Source: Shewanella eurypsychrophilus
GTDB lineage: Bacteria; Pseudomonadota; Gammaproteobacteria; Enterobacterales; Shewanellaceae
Assembly: GCF_007004545.3 (NCBI RefSeq)
Contig: NZ_CP045503.2
Span: forward strand, 1,830,501 to 1,894,500
DNA: 64,000 nt
Direction: 5' to 3'
The notes below the pieces were generated by a model, which was given only the letters and a program-made list of their open reading frames with translations, searched no databases and was not told the origin of the DNA. Of this stretch, positions 33,883 through 42,517 are shown one piece after another; positions within the stretch are counted from its first letter, which is position 1, and each line of letters opens with the position of its first letter. The translations under genes were made by a program, and so were the position numbers.

Positions 33883-34662
33883 ATGCCATTGGAACTATCC
33901 TATGAACTTGTTGCACTCCTGTTTGGCGTGGCAATGCTGGCAGGCTTTATCGACGCAATTGCAGGAGGCGGTGGTTTAATTACTATTCCAGCACTTATGT
34001 GGGCAGGTCTTCCGCCTACTGCTGCACTGGCGACCAACAAGCTACAAGCCTGTGGCGGTAGCTTTTTTGCCAGCCTTTATTTTGTGCGTAAAGGCATGGT
34101 GAAACTCAGTGAGATGAAATTGGCTATCGGTTTAGCGTTTGTTGGCTCAGCCCTTGGTACCATCGCCGTACAGATGATTGATACAGCCTTCTTGGAGACA
34201 TTATTACCATTTTTGATCTTAGGTATTGGCGGTTACTTTCTATTTTCGAAAAAGATCAGTGAAGAGGATAAGCATCAGGTTATGACTCCCATCATGTTCG
34301 GCTTCACCGCAGCCTTTGGTGTGGGCTTGTATGATGGCTTCTTTGGCCCAGGTACAGGTAGCTTCTTTGCATTGGCGTTTGTCTCATTAGCAGGATACGG
34401 CCTAGCCAAAGCCACTGCTCATGCCAAGGTGTTAAATTTTTCGACCAATATCGCATCACTGATCTTCTTCGCCATTGGCGGCAAGGTATTTTGGCTACTC
34501 GGTGGCATCATGCTGGTTGGCCAGGCCATTGGCGCAACATTAGGTTCTCGTATGGTGGTCACCAAGGGTACTAAAATAATTAAGCCTCTGGTGGTCACCA
34601 TGTCGATAGCCATGAGTGTGAAGCTACTGTCAGCGCAGTATGACCTCTTCTTCTGGATATAA
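33883..34662 (+). CDS. TSUP family permease, LysR-controlled paralogue
   Basis: 259 residues with about 8 membrane helices. The two TSUP signatures GFIDAIAGGGGLITIPALM and GLYDGFFGPGTGSFFA match the protein at 6693-7466. The location beside a LysR gene is typical of TSUP exporters for sulfite, sulfoacetate or similar anions; the substrate is not shown. A REP-like hairpin follows the gene. Confidence 0.88.
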   Translation: MPLELSYELVALLFGVAMLAGFIDAIAGGGGLITIPALMWAGLPPTAALATNKLQACGGSFFASLYFVRKGMVKLSEMKLAIGLAFVGSALGTIAVQMIDTAFLETLLPFLILGIGGYFLFSKKISEEDKHQVMTPIMFGFTAAFGVGLYDGFFGPGTGSFFALAFVSLAGYGLAKATAHAKVLNFSTNIASLIFFAIGGKVFWLLGGIMLVGQAIGATLGSRMVVTKGTKIIKPLVVTMSIAMSVKLLSAQYDLFFWI

Positions 34663-34698
34663 ATGTGGCTATAGATTTACCTGGCTATAGATTTGGCT

Positions 34699-34716
34699 AG
34701 CCTTGGAATGAAGGCT
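34699..34716. repeat. REP-like hairpin with GAATG loop, copy 1
   Basis: agcctt-ggaatg-aaggct, followed by ggttttacattct. The same design recurs at 38660-38678 and 51708-51727. Confidence 0.7.
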
Positions 34717-34784
34717 GGTTTTACATTCTGTTGTTGGCCTTTCTATTGTTTTGTTCTTGTGTTGAACAACAGAGATAAGAACTT

Positions 34785-34902
34785 TGCGCCACGGAGCGCT
34801 TCGCTACACGCAGAGCACTGAGGTTAAGCTGGAGTAGGATTAAGGCTTTTAGCTGTTGCTCCTCTCCGTGCCCTCAGTGTTCTCCGTGGTGAATAGCTTT
34901 AC
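34785..34902. repeat. Dispersed inverted-repeat element, copy 1
   Basis: The right half ctccgtgccctcagtgttct plus ccgtggtgaat (34864-34895) pairs imperfectly with the left half ccacggag ... gcagagcactgaggt (34790-34825). A second copy lies at 53504-53621. This ccgtg-type element also occurs in many unrelated bacterial genomes, as far as I recall. Confidence 0.75.
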
Positions 34903-34986
34903 CCAAAGCTTGTTAGTCTTGAAATCTCAGCACTCGTGCTCACTTAAACTAACATCAACATTTTCAATTTGAGCTTGTACAAATAT

Positions 34987-36981
34987 TTAGCGGATCGCAG
35001 AGACTAAATAGTCGATAACGGCAGTTTCGGGCGTAACAGTATGCTGCAATGCAAATAGCGGTACTGGTTTTTCAAGCATGTTTCGTTCAACCATTTCGCT
35101 GATAATAGGCAAGTCGAGTAAGCCCGCTTTCCCTACTAGTAAGTTATCCAGTGGCATAGTTTTACTCAAATTCACTATATCTCTAAAGCCTTTTAGATAA
35201 AGGAAGTCTTTAGTAAAGCCACCCCCTCGATAGACTCGCGTGGTCAAGGTAAATGCTTGCTCTGTTGTTTGGCCATATTCCCGCATGAGTGTTTGGTAGG
35301 TCATCGAAAAATCACCTTGCTCAAGCATTAAATTAACCGCTATCACTCGCATCGCTAATATTTTCAATCGGTTCAGGGTTAAGTTACCCGAGCAATACTC
35401 GCTGTAAATCGCTACTCCCTCTTGAGTGTGCGTATTGCCCACTAGGCCAAGAGACAATACCCGTAATGGCTGGCTCCTAGCATTAATTGTGGTCAACATG
35501 TGCACTCCAAGCTCATGATATGCAAATGCGATGAGCTCTTTAGCGGTGAACATGGCCTCTTTATTAATTAACAGACAGCCCTTTTCATTGTTCACCATCG
35601 CTTTAGCAACAATACGAGATGACTTCTCTACCTTACACTTAAGTCCCCACGCATCCGCCTGCTTTTGGAATGACTTAACCGCATAATCAGCATCAAATAT
35701 AGGCGCCTCATCATCGCCCACAATGGCCGGTGCACGCAGCAAGAATTCTGCATTGGCAATATCGTCTTTATCTGGCTGGCCATAATATTTAAGCGAGTTA
35801 TAGACAAAGTCATCGGTGCCAATAGAGCAAAGTAGGTCAATCTTGGTCGCTAAATTGTCAATCACATGGCGATATAGCTGTTGAATATCGGCATCCATAA
35901 CGTTTTCAACCGGTAACTTATACAGCTGTTCCCTAAACTGATAAGGATTCAAATTCAGCTGTTTGTAGTTAAATTCAGGCGCAACAGCTCCTTTACGGGC
36001 CAAGAATTTTTTACGTTCACTAGCGATATTAATCGGATTGATATATTTCAGTGTCGCGACGTTATTGGCCAACTTAAACAAGCTCTTATCAAGTGATAAG
36101 ATCTCTGGCGGTAAGGTCGACGATAATAGGTCGACATTCCTAAACGACTTACGCTTGCCAAAGCGGCGCATAAAGTATGCTGCCGTTTCTGATATCGCTT
36201 GTTTAACGCCCGCTTTTAACTCCTCTAAAACCAAGGGATACAACTCACCTGTGGTTTCATCCATAAACACTTTTTTCACTTCTACAGGCAACACCAAGGT
36301 GTTATCAAAGTGCGCGTTAATATGAGCAATCAGATAACCGCGTCCTTGAAACACTTCATCAGTGGCAGCCCGCACATCGAGATTCGGTAGCTTTATCTGG
36401 CTCAGCTGCTTTTCAAAATGATGGCAAGTCGCGCCCCAACGCTCGATATCAATCTGACTGGTACCTATGTTAAACGTCGGCGTGTTGGCTTCGATACGCT
36501 GATGATTGTATGAGTGCACATCAAACACAATACTGTTTTTAAACTGCTTTTCTAAACGAGTAATGAGAGCCTCAAGTACATTATAAAATGACTGATGTTT
36601 AGCATGACTCTCACTGCGCTGCTTTGGCGTTAACGGCTTTTGCCAAACTTGCTTGTCCCATGCGGTTTTAAAATAGGTCGACAGTGCTTTAGGGCGATTT
36701 AAGTCGTATTCAAAACGTGAATCGTTGCCAATCATTACGATTGGAAAAGATGACAATAACTCATCAGTGTACGGGTCTTCTTCATAAAATCGCTCAGACT
36801 TGGTGAGTAAGAAGCTCTTGTTTAGGTCTGCTCGCAGGCGGTGGCCGTTATGAATTGCCGTGCATACCACAGGCGAGTATTCATCAATCTTAACGATGAA
36901 TGAACCAGCATCGACCTCAGCGTGAAAGCACTCACCTTTGTTGATTAAACTAATACACTCTTTTTCAGTTAATCTGAGCAT
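34987..36981 (-). CDS. N-formylglutamate amidohydrolase-like / DUF1704 (QEGLA) fusion metalloprotein
   Basis: 664 residues from the ATG at 36981 (a TTG at 36987 is possible). The N-terminal part, about 40-260, looks like N-formylglutamate amidohydrolase: FEYDLNRP, FDVHSYNHQR and DEVFQGRGYLIAHIN. The C-terminal part, about 320-664, is DUF1704 (flavohemoglobin-expression-modulating QEGLA family): H489-E490-LGV-H494 and Q520-E521-G522. The HExxxH motif is the zinc site of the MATCAP tyrosine carboxypeptidases of the same superfamily, so a peptidase role is plausible. It overlaps the ATP-grasp gene by 17 bp, so they are co-translated. The pathway is unknown. Confidence 0.8.
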   Translation of the reverse strand: MLRLTEKECISLINKGECFHAEVDAGSFIVKIDEYSPVVCTAIHNGHRLRADLNKSFLLTKSERFYEEDPYTDELLSSFPIVMIGNDSRFEYDLNRPKALSTYFKTAWDKQVWQKPLTPKQRSESHAKHQSFYNVLEALITRLEKQFKNSIVFDVHSYNHQRIEANTPTFNIGTSQIDIERWGATCHHFEKQLSQIKLPNLDVRAATDEVFQGRGYLIAHINAHFDNTLVLPVEVKKVFMDETTGELYPLVLEELKAGVKQAISETAAYFMRRFGKRKSFRNVDLLSSTLPPEILSLDKSLFKLANNVATLKYINPINIASERKKFLARKGAVAPEFNYKQLNLNPYQFREQLYKLPVENVMDADIQQLYRHVIDNLATKIDLLCSIGTDDFVYNSLKYYGQPDKDDIANAEFLLRAPAIVGDDEAPIFDADYAVKSFQKQADAWGLKCKVEKSSRIVAKAMVNNEKGCLLINKEAMFTAKELIAFAYHELGVHMLTTINARSQPLRVLSLGLVGNTHTQEGVAIYSEYCSGNLTLNRLKILAMRVIAVNLMLEQGDFSMTYQTLMREYGQTTEQAFTLTTRVYRGGGFTKDFLYLKGFRDIVNLSKTMPLDNLLVGKAGLLDLPIISEMVERNMLEKPVPLFALQHTVTPETAVIDYLVSAIR

Positions 36982-38002
36982 GGTCAATAGCCTTTCTAAA
37001 CGCTGTTTTTCTGATGTTTAACGCTTCTTTGGCATTGACGACACTTTCAATAAAATCAATGACTTTCTTCTGAAGCTTAACCTTGTTCAACTTATTAATC
37101 CGCATGATCCCGCCAGGGCTTTGCACGTTAACTTCAATCAACTTCTCGTTAATCACGTCAATCCCGACAAAGAACAAGCCATCACGTACCAGCTTAGGGC
37201 CAATATGCTTACAAAGGGCTTTCTCATTCTTGGTTAGCGTATGCTTGACCACACTGCCACCGGCATGAATATTTGAGCGCACTTCGCCAGATGCAGGGAT
37301 GCGCTTCATTGCGCCAATAGGTTCACCGTTTAGCATTAAAATGCGTACATCACCTTGCTCTGCACCTTCGACATACTCTTGCAAAATAACGTAGTTCCCG
37401 CCATTGCCGCTGTTGATGTAGAACTCGAGCAAAGAGTGAAAACTCTTTTGCGCCGTCTTCTCCACCAAGATGACACCTTGGCCGCCAAAGCCGTCGAGCG
37501 GCTTCATAATCATCTTGTCGGTCTTTGACTCTCGCAGCACCTCCTCTAAATACTCAGGTGTTTTTGACACATGAGTCACCGGAATGAACTGGTTGGTTGG
37601 ATCGTCAAATGACGCGGTATACAGTTTATTGTTCGCTATACGTAGACCATCAATATCGTTCATGATAAAGACATCATCACGCACTGAATCAAGGAAATTA
37701 AGTGCAATGGTGTCTAGTGGTGGATTGGCACGCATAATTATGCTGTCAAAACCTGCCAGCGGTAATCGCAGTTTTTTAAATTGCGCTTTTTTATAAAATG
37801 ACACGATATTGCTGGGTGTCGGCTGTTCTTTGCTAAACACCCGGCAAAATGCACTCGCTTCACTGTCGCGCATGGTTAAATTGCTCGTGGTAGCCAGTGC
37901 CACAGTATGGCCGCGCGCAACGCATTCATGGATCAACCGAATTGTCGTATCGGTTTCTGGTTCGATGTTTTCCCACGGGTACATCAAGAATAAAATTTTC
38001 AA
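36965..38002 (-). CDS. Glutathione-synthetase-like ATP-grasp ligase
   Basis: 345 residues of the GshB type. An N-terminal pre-ATP-grasp domain (MKILFLMYPWENIEPETDTT) is followed by ATP-grasp motifs KPLDGFGGQGVILVE, GEPIGAMKRIPASGEVRSNIHAGG and IEVNVQSPGGIMRIN. It resembles E. coli GshB closely, but the substrate loop differs (NVQSPGG versus NVTSPT). It probably joins an amino acid to a gamma-glutamyl or other acyl substrate. It is the first gene of a two-gene unit with the amidohydrolase/DUF1704 fusion, a pairing recurring in other proteobacteria. True glutathione synthetase would normally sit elsewhere with rsmE, so I do not name it gshB. Confidence 0.82.
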   Translation of the reverse strand: MKILFLMYPWENIEPETDTTIRLIHECVARGHTVALATTSNLTMRDSEASAFCRVFSKEQPTPSNIVSFYKKAQFKKLRLPLAGFDSIIMRANPPLDTIALNFLDSVRDDVFIMNDIDGLRIANNKLYTASFDDPTNQFIPVTHVSKTPEYLEEVLRESKTDKMIMKPLDGFGGQGVILVEKTAQKSFHSLLEFYINSGNGGNYVILQEYVEGAEQGDVRILMLNGEPIGAMKRIPASGEVRSNIHAGGSVVKHTLTKNEKALCKHIGPKLVRDGLFFVGIDVINEKLIEVNVQSPGGIMRINKLNKVKLQKKVIDFIESVVNAKEALNIRKTAFRKAIDHAQIN

Positions 38003-38461
38003 TTGGATCTCTTAATAAAACGGAATGCTCTAAAGATCTTGGGCCAGGGCTGGCTTGGGGAGGTGTAGAGTACTCAAAATAAACAACACAATGACTCAGG
38101 TAACATGACCTGGATCAGACTATGACATCTATCTATCAATACAAGTTTGAACTAGATAAGGCGGCGTAATTTACACCACTTTTTCAAAAATACAAATAAA
38201 AATATTCATTGAGGTGAAGTTTATTTTCCATACAAGTAATTATTTGATGAAAATCATGTTTAACCTCATAAGATAGGTAACAAAAAACTATTTACAACAA
38301 ATAGATATGTGATGGTTCAAGGTTAACAAGCTGACCTTAAATGCATTTAATAACTAAGATATGAAGAGTTGTGATTAGAACAATTTTTTTAAAAAAGTGT
38401 TCATAGTGAATGACTGTTGATTTAAATGGAGTTAATTGGCAAGTGCATTAGAGAAAAGTGA
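38003..38461. other. Intergenic region upstream of ATP-grasp gene
   Basis: 459 bp, AT-rich, promoter side of the minus-strand pair. I see no gene, terminator or operator I would name. Confidence 0.5.
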
Positions 38462-38566
38462 ATGCTGACCCGTTATGATGATTTAGATATTATACTTGCC
38501 TTTGTTGATAGTGGTGGTTTTTCAGCTGCCGCTGAAGCATTAGATATTCAAGTTGCGCGTGTATAA
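38462..38566 (+). pseudogene. Truncated LysR-family gene (N-terminal 34 codons)
   Basis: MLTRYDDLDIILAFVDSGGF then SAAAEALDIQVARV, then stop. It matches the start of the intact LysR protein at 43220 (MLTRSDDLEILLTVVDCGGF, SAAADALDIQVARV) at about 80 percent. The match ends abruptly at the fourth base before TAA, where the sequence changes to the leader of the transposase gene. The rest of the regulator gene is missing. Confidence 0.85.
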
Positions 38567-38659
38567 CAACTATGACACCCAACATTGTCAGCGCCAAAAT
38601 AACTAAAATTAGTTGCTACTATTAGAGTGAATGTCTCGGTTGTTTGGCCCAAAGTGAGT

Positions 38660-38699
38660 AGGCTTTGAATGAAAGCCTCCCTTTAACATAGCCACCCAT
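38660..38699. repeat. REP-like hairpin and inverted REP half upstream of transposase
   Basis: Hairpin aggcttt-gaatg-aaagcct (38660-38678), then catagccacccat (38687-38699). The latter is the exact reverse complement of the 13-bp core of the repeats downstream of the transposase gene. Confidence 0.8.
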
Positions 38700-38762
38700 A
38701 ATTATTACCGCTTTATTGAGCGGCGACTAAGCTTAAATAGTCTCTCTTGCATTGAGGTTGTT

Positions 38763-39743
38763 ATGGCTAGACCCAGAAGCACATTAGTCAGTATCGAAGA
38801 TACACCGTTTTACCACTGTATTTCGAAATGTGTGCGGCAATCCTGGCTCACGGGAGTCGATAAATACACGGGCAAATCATATGAACATCGTCGAGACTGG
38901 GTTGAGTCAAGAATTCTTGAGTTAGCCGAAGTGTTTGCGATTGATGTAGCAGCTTATGCTGTAATGTCTAACCATCTTCACTTGGTATTGAGAGTCGATA
39001 TCTTTGAAGCTAATTCATGGACAGATAGAGAGGTGGTAGAGCACTGGCATCAACTGTTCAAAGGCACTGACATTACTCAGAAGTTTGCTCAAGGAGAGGT
39101 GATTGAAAGCTTTGAGGTTGCAGGCCTAAAACACTCTATTGCTCAGTATCGAAGTCGGCTTAGTGATATTAGTTGGTTTATGCGCGCATTGAATGAACCG
39201 ATTGCCAGGAGAGCGAATAAAGAGGATGGTTGTACTGGGCGATTTTGGGAGGGGCGTTTCAAATCCCAAGCGTTATTGGATGAAACAGCGGTTCTGGCTT
39301 GTATGGCCTATGTTGACCTCAACCCAATTCGAGCCAAGGTCGCTGACACCCCTGAAACCTCAGATTTCACCAGTATTCAAAAACGCATCAAAGCAGCAAT
39401 AAAGGGAGAGCAACCCGAAGCACTTTTACCCTTTGTAGGCAATGAGCAAAAAGAGATGGTTAAAGGACTCATGTTCAGCGCTAATGAATACCTACAACTG
39501 GTTGATGAAACAGGACGAATAATCAGAGCCGATAAACGAGGCGCGATTAGTCCTGAATCACAAAAAATACTTAATAGACTCAACATCCCTCAGGAAAACT
39601 GGCTGAAACTCACCACCGAATTTAGTCGCTTGTTTAAAGGGCCAGTCGGTACAGTTCAAGAGTTAGGTGTCTATTGCGAGCACTTAGAGCGAAAACGCAG
39701 ACAAGGGGCAGCTAATTGCCTGAGGTGGCTCGATAGCAGCTAA
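38763..39743 (+). CDS. REP-associated tyrosine transposase (RAYT, Y1_Tnp/IS200-like)
   Basis: 326 residues. The HUH motif is H71-L-H73 in VMSNHLHLVL and the catalytic tyrosine is Y183 in AYVDLNPIRAKV; FWEGRFKSQ lies between, as in RAYTs. The C-terminal 100 residues are an extra domain of the long Shewanella/Vibrio form. RAYTs are single-copy domesticated enzymes that act on REP hairpins. Here matching repeats lie on both sides in opposite orientation. No frame break, so it is probably functional. Confidence 0.88.
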   Translation: MARPRSTLVSIEDTPFYHCISKCVRQSWLTGVDKYTGKSYEHRRDWVESRILELAEVFAIDVAAYAVMSNHLHLVLRVDIFEANSWTDREVVEHWHQLFKGTDITQKFAQGEVIESFEVAGLKHSIAQYRSRLSDISWFMRALNEPIARRANKEDGCTGRFWEGRFKSQALLDETAVLACMAYVDLNPIRAKVADTPETSDFTSIQKRIKAAIKGEQPEALLPFVGNEQKEMVKGLMFSANEYLQLVDETGRIIRADKRGAISPESQKILNRLNIPQENWLKLTTEFSRLFKGPVGTVQELGVYCEHLERKRRQGAANCLRWLDSS

Positions 39744-39936
39744 CAAACAGTTAATGACCAAGTAAATAGTACACCTTAAAAAAATAGCAGACCGAATCTA
39801 AGTTTGGCCTTTCTTGTGCTTGAATCTAGGGAAATCACCTTATAATTTATAAATTTTAGTCACCTGGCTAAAATCCAGACAGTCTTGCCCATAATCACCT
39901 CAGTTTTGACTCTTTCCTAAAAAGTCATATAAAGCT

Positions 39937-40039
39937 ATAAACGAAAGATACTTAGAATGGGTGGCTATGCTTCCTATAAACGAAAGATACTTAGAATGGG
40001 TGGCTATGCTTCCTCTTAGAATGGGTGGCTATGCTTCCT
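39937..40039 (+). repeat. REP-like tandem array after the transposase
   Basis: Two 39-bp units begin ataaacgaaagata (39937 and 39976) and end with a 25-bp core cttagaatgggtggctatgc-ttcct. A third core copy lies at 40015-40039. The core atgggtggctatg is inverted at 38687-38699. The 39744-39936 stretch before it shows nothing recognisable. Confidence 0.88.
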
Positions 40040-40207
40040 TGGCTTTGCCTTATCATGGAGTACGGTGCAGTTTATTTACAACTAGCATCACCTTTCACAT
40101 CTACGCCTCACTGCGATCCGTCATTGTTAAGCTGAAAACAAATAAAAAATCCTTTTTTAATCCTCTGTTTTTGCTTGGTATTCTGATAGATGATTAAACC
40201 TCCACTA

Positions 40208-40232
40208 AAGGTTACTAAAAGTATACTGGTTG
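40208..40232. promoter_or_regulatory. Shared 25-bp element, mdaB promoter copy
   Basis: aaggttactaaa ... actggttg matches the peroxiredoxin promoter element (43120-43144, minus strand) at 21 of 25 positions, and the hxlR promoter element partly. It is palindrome-like (gttact/agtatac) and lies about 90 bp before mdaB. Confidence 0.7.
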
Positions 40233-40322
40233 ACTTAAGTTCTTAGGTTGCCATAATATACCACAATCAAGGGCATCAAGCATTTGTCCGCTTAATCACT
40301 TAATTGAACCTAGGATCATAAA

Positions 40323-40907
40323 ATGAGTAATGTACTAATCATCAACGCACACGAACCTTCACCATTCTCTGAAGGTAAGCTTAACGCTACTCTTGTAGAT
40401 AAGGCTCAAACCCAATTAGCAGCTAAAGGCCATGACGTACGTGTTGTGACTATGCAGGATGAAATTGTAGTAGAAGAGCAATTGGCACATTTTGAGTGGG
40501 CAGATCAAGTGATTCTGCAAAGCCCAGTCAACTGGATGACAATACCTTGGTCATTCAAGAAATACATGGATGAAGTATTTACCGCTGGTATGGGCGGAGG
40601 ACTGTGTGATTTTGATGGACGTACAGCTGAGGAACCAAAGAAAAATTATGGCACAGGTGGTACTCGTACTAATACTAAATACATGCTGTCATTAACACTG
40701 AACGCACCTGAAGAGTCATTTAACGATGACAGTGAGTTCCTATTCCAAGGTAAGAGCGTCGATGACTTAATGTTCCACATGCATGCTAACTTCCGTTTCT
40801 TTGGTATGTCAGCCCTGCCAACCTTTGCAAGTTTCGATGTTATGAAAAATGCCGACGTTGAAAATGACTTCAAACGCTTTGAAGCCCATATCAACGAAAA
40901 TTTTTAA
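40323..40907 (+). CDS. mdaB: NAD(P)H quinone oxidoreductase, MdaB family
   Basis: 194 residues with a flavodoxin-like fold: [21 protein letters not shown] at the FAD site, [21 protein letters not shown], and [21 protein letters not shown] as in E. coli MdaB. It makes a two-electron reduction of quinones, so no semiquinone radicals form. First of three co-directional genes (6 bp to the cupin gene). Its promoter carries the putative HxlR element. Confidence 0.92.
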   Translation: MSNVLIINAHEPSPFSEGKLNATLVDKAQTQLAAKGHDVRVVTMQDEIVVEEQLAHFEWADQVILQSPVNWMTIPWSFKKYMDEVFTAGMGGGLCDFDGRTAEEPKKNYGTGGTRTNTKYMLSLTLNAPEESFNDDSEFLFQGKSVDDLMFHMHANFRFFGMSALPTFASFDVMKNADVENDFKRFEAHINENF

Positions 40908-40913
40908 GACTTA

Positions 40914-41294
40914 ATGATGAAAACTCGAACTATCCAATTGATGGCCGGTTTGACTGGGTTAGGGTTAGCACTTGCTGCCCAAGCTCAGCTTAAAGATGAA
41001 CATCAACGAGCCGATATTGAATCTCCCGAACAGTATGAAGTGATCCTGGAAAACGATCAGGTACTGGTATTAAAAATGGTATTAGAGCCTGGCGAAGCTG
41101 ATATCACACATAGACATAATGATGAAACGGTTTACTTCGAGAAAGGGGGAGATCTGACGATTACTGAAAATGGCTTAGCAACCAAGATGGTGATACCAGA
41201 TGGTTTCGTTATGTGGCATCAAGCATGGACACATCAAGTGACTAATTCTGGTGATACGCAAGTGACAGCTTTTATCGTGGAACAGAAGAAGTAA
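40914..41294 (+). CDS. Small secreted cupin protein
   Basis: 126 residues: a signal peptide to about residue 24 (ALAAQAQ), then a single cupin barrel. LEPGEADITHRHNDETVYFEKGG supplies two His and a Glu for a metal site, and WHQAWTHQVTNSGD holds the second cupin motif. Periplasmic location is likely. Substrate unknown; the position directly after mdaB suggests redox or quinone stress. Confidence 0.82.
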   Translation: MMKTRTIQLMAGLTGLGLALAAQAQLKDEHQRADIESPEQYEVILENDQVLVLKMVLEPGEADITHRHNDETVYFEKGGDLTITENGLATKMVIPDGFVMWHQAWTHQVTNSGDTQVTAFIVEQKK

Positions 41295-41342
41295 CCAGCT
41301 TATATCAATTGGTATTATCGTTATTAACTAATGGAAAGTATT

Positions 41343-41906
41343 ATGAGTCAATTTACATATTATACAGCAGGTACAGCACCTGAAGATTCTAAAAGGCTTG
41401 TAGAGCAGTCGCTAAAAGGTTTTGGCATGCTGCCAAATCTACACGCTATTTTAGCCGAAGCACCAGCAACATATGAAGCCTATAACACCACATTTGAACT
41501 GTTTATGAAGCAGACGACTTTCAGCCCGCTGGAGCAGCAAGTTGTCTTTATGACTGCAAATTTTGAGAACAATTGTCAGTATTGTGTGCCGGGCCATACC
41601 TGGATGATGAAAGCAGCAAAAATGCCAGATGGAGTTATCGAAGCGCTTAGAGAGGGTGATGTTATTCCTGATGAGAAGCTTCAAGCATTGCACGATTTTA
41701 CCAAGGCCTTATTAGATAATCGTGGTCATGTTGGTGGTGAGTGTTTGCAGGATTTCTTTGATGCAGGCTATACAAAACGCCAAGCTCTGGAAGTGTTGAC
41801 GGGATTATCTGCAAAGTTGATCTCAAATTTTACTAACGCATTAGCAGGCACTACGCCAGATGTACCATTTGAAAAGTTTGCCTGGACTCACCCATCCAAA
41901 CGTTAG
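41343..41906 (+). CDS. Carboxymuconolactone decarboxylase / AhpD-like protein
   Basis: 187 residues from the ATG at 41343, which follows GGAAAG; an ATG at 41331 is possible. The CMD fold has VVFMTANFENNCQYCVPGHTW, with the C-x-x-C redox pair and the His of AhpD-type peroxidase adaptors. It ends with LTGLSAKLISNFTNALAG. This points to an alkylhydroperoxidase-like role rather than aromatic catabolism. Third gene of the mdaB operon. Confidence 0.85.
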   Translation: MSQFTYYTAGTAPEDSKRLVEQSLKGFGMLPNLHAILAEAPATYEAYNTTFELFMKQTTFSPLEQQVVFMTANFENNCQYCVPGHTWMMKAAKMPDGVIEALREGDVIPDEKLQALHDFTKALLDNRGHVGGECLQDFFDAGYTKRQALEVLTGLSAKLISNFTNALAGTTPDVPFEKFAWTHPSKR

Positions 41907-41967
41907 TATTACAATAGTTTTCTTGCTCTACAAAGCCTTGAAATTAGCAGTCTTGTTTATGCCTAAG

Positions 41968-41994
41968 CATTTAGCTCATTTAGCTCATTTAGCT
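41968..41994. repeat. 9-bp tandem repeat, three units
   Basis: catttagct repeated three times between the AhpD-like gene and hxlR. Confidence 0.9.
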
Positions 41995-42042
41995 TTTTGA
42001 GTGAGTTTGATGGTTTCCTATGCAAACCTTTGGTGTAAACTA

Positions 42043-42064
42043 GACTAGTGTACTGTTAGTTACC
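42043..42064. promoter_or_regulatory. Shared element, hxlR promoter copy
   Basis: On the minus strand ggtaactaacagtacac followed by tagtc matches the mdaB element at about 17 of 22 positions. It lies 14 bp before the hxlR ATG, which suits autorepression. Confidence 0.6.
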
Positions 42065-42078
42065 TACGTGAGGCTGTG

Positions 42079-42447
42079 ATGAAAGCAGAAGTAAAGTCTG
42101 ATACCAGAGGCCGCAAGACGGTAACCAATGTGTGTGTTGAACCCTGTGCGATAGAGAAGGGCATGCGTATTCTTGGAGCTAAATGGAAGGGCTCGATCAT
42201 TTACCACCTAAAAGATGGCCCGGTTCGCTTTAATGATTTAGTGCGAATGCTGGGTGGAGCGAGTAAAAAAATGGTCGATCAGCGTCTTAAAGAGTTAGAA
42301 GATGAAAATATGGTGATCAGAAAAGTGATCAGCGACCGTCCGATTGCGGTTAGCTATGAGTTGACCGACTTTGGTCGCAGCGCGTTAGCCATATTAGATG
42401 ACTTGCGAATTTGGTCTGAGACCAACCAGATCCAAGTGCGGAGGTAA
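42079..42447 (+). CDS. HxlR-family transcriptional regulator
   Basis: 122 residues from the ATG at 42079 (GTGAGG site); a GTG one codon earlier is possible. The winged helix is MRILGAKWKGSIIYHLKDGPVRFNDLVRMLGGASKKMVDQRLKELE. A cysteine pair lies before it (VCVEPCAIEKG); N-terminal cysteines sense quinones and aldehydes in relatives such as YodB, QorR and HypR. It probably represses itself, mdaB and the peroxiredoxin gene through the shared promoter element. Confidence 0.9.
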   Translation: MKAEVKSDTRGRKTVTNVCVEPCAIEKGMRILGAKWKGSIIYHLKDGPVRFNDLVRMLGGASKKMVDQRLKELEDENMVIRKVISDRPIAVSYELTDFGRSALAILDDLRIWSETNQIQVRR

Positions 42448-42452
42448 ACGAT

Positions 42453-42495
42453 AATCATGAACATACCAGCTAATATGGATGGTATTTTCATGATT
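42453..42495. terminator. Hairpin between convergent hxlR and peroxiredoxin genes
   Basis: aatcatgaa (42453-42461) pairs with ttcatgatt (42487-42495), and inside it atacca pairs with tggtat. No long T run, so it is a weak terminator call. Confidence 0.5.
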
Positions 42496-42517
42496 GCTTA
42501 TCAAGCTAATAGCTTGT

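Noticed and set aside
39961..40197. 78-codon open frame
   Set aside because: Its first half is translated REP-like repeats; no ribosome site.
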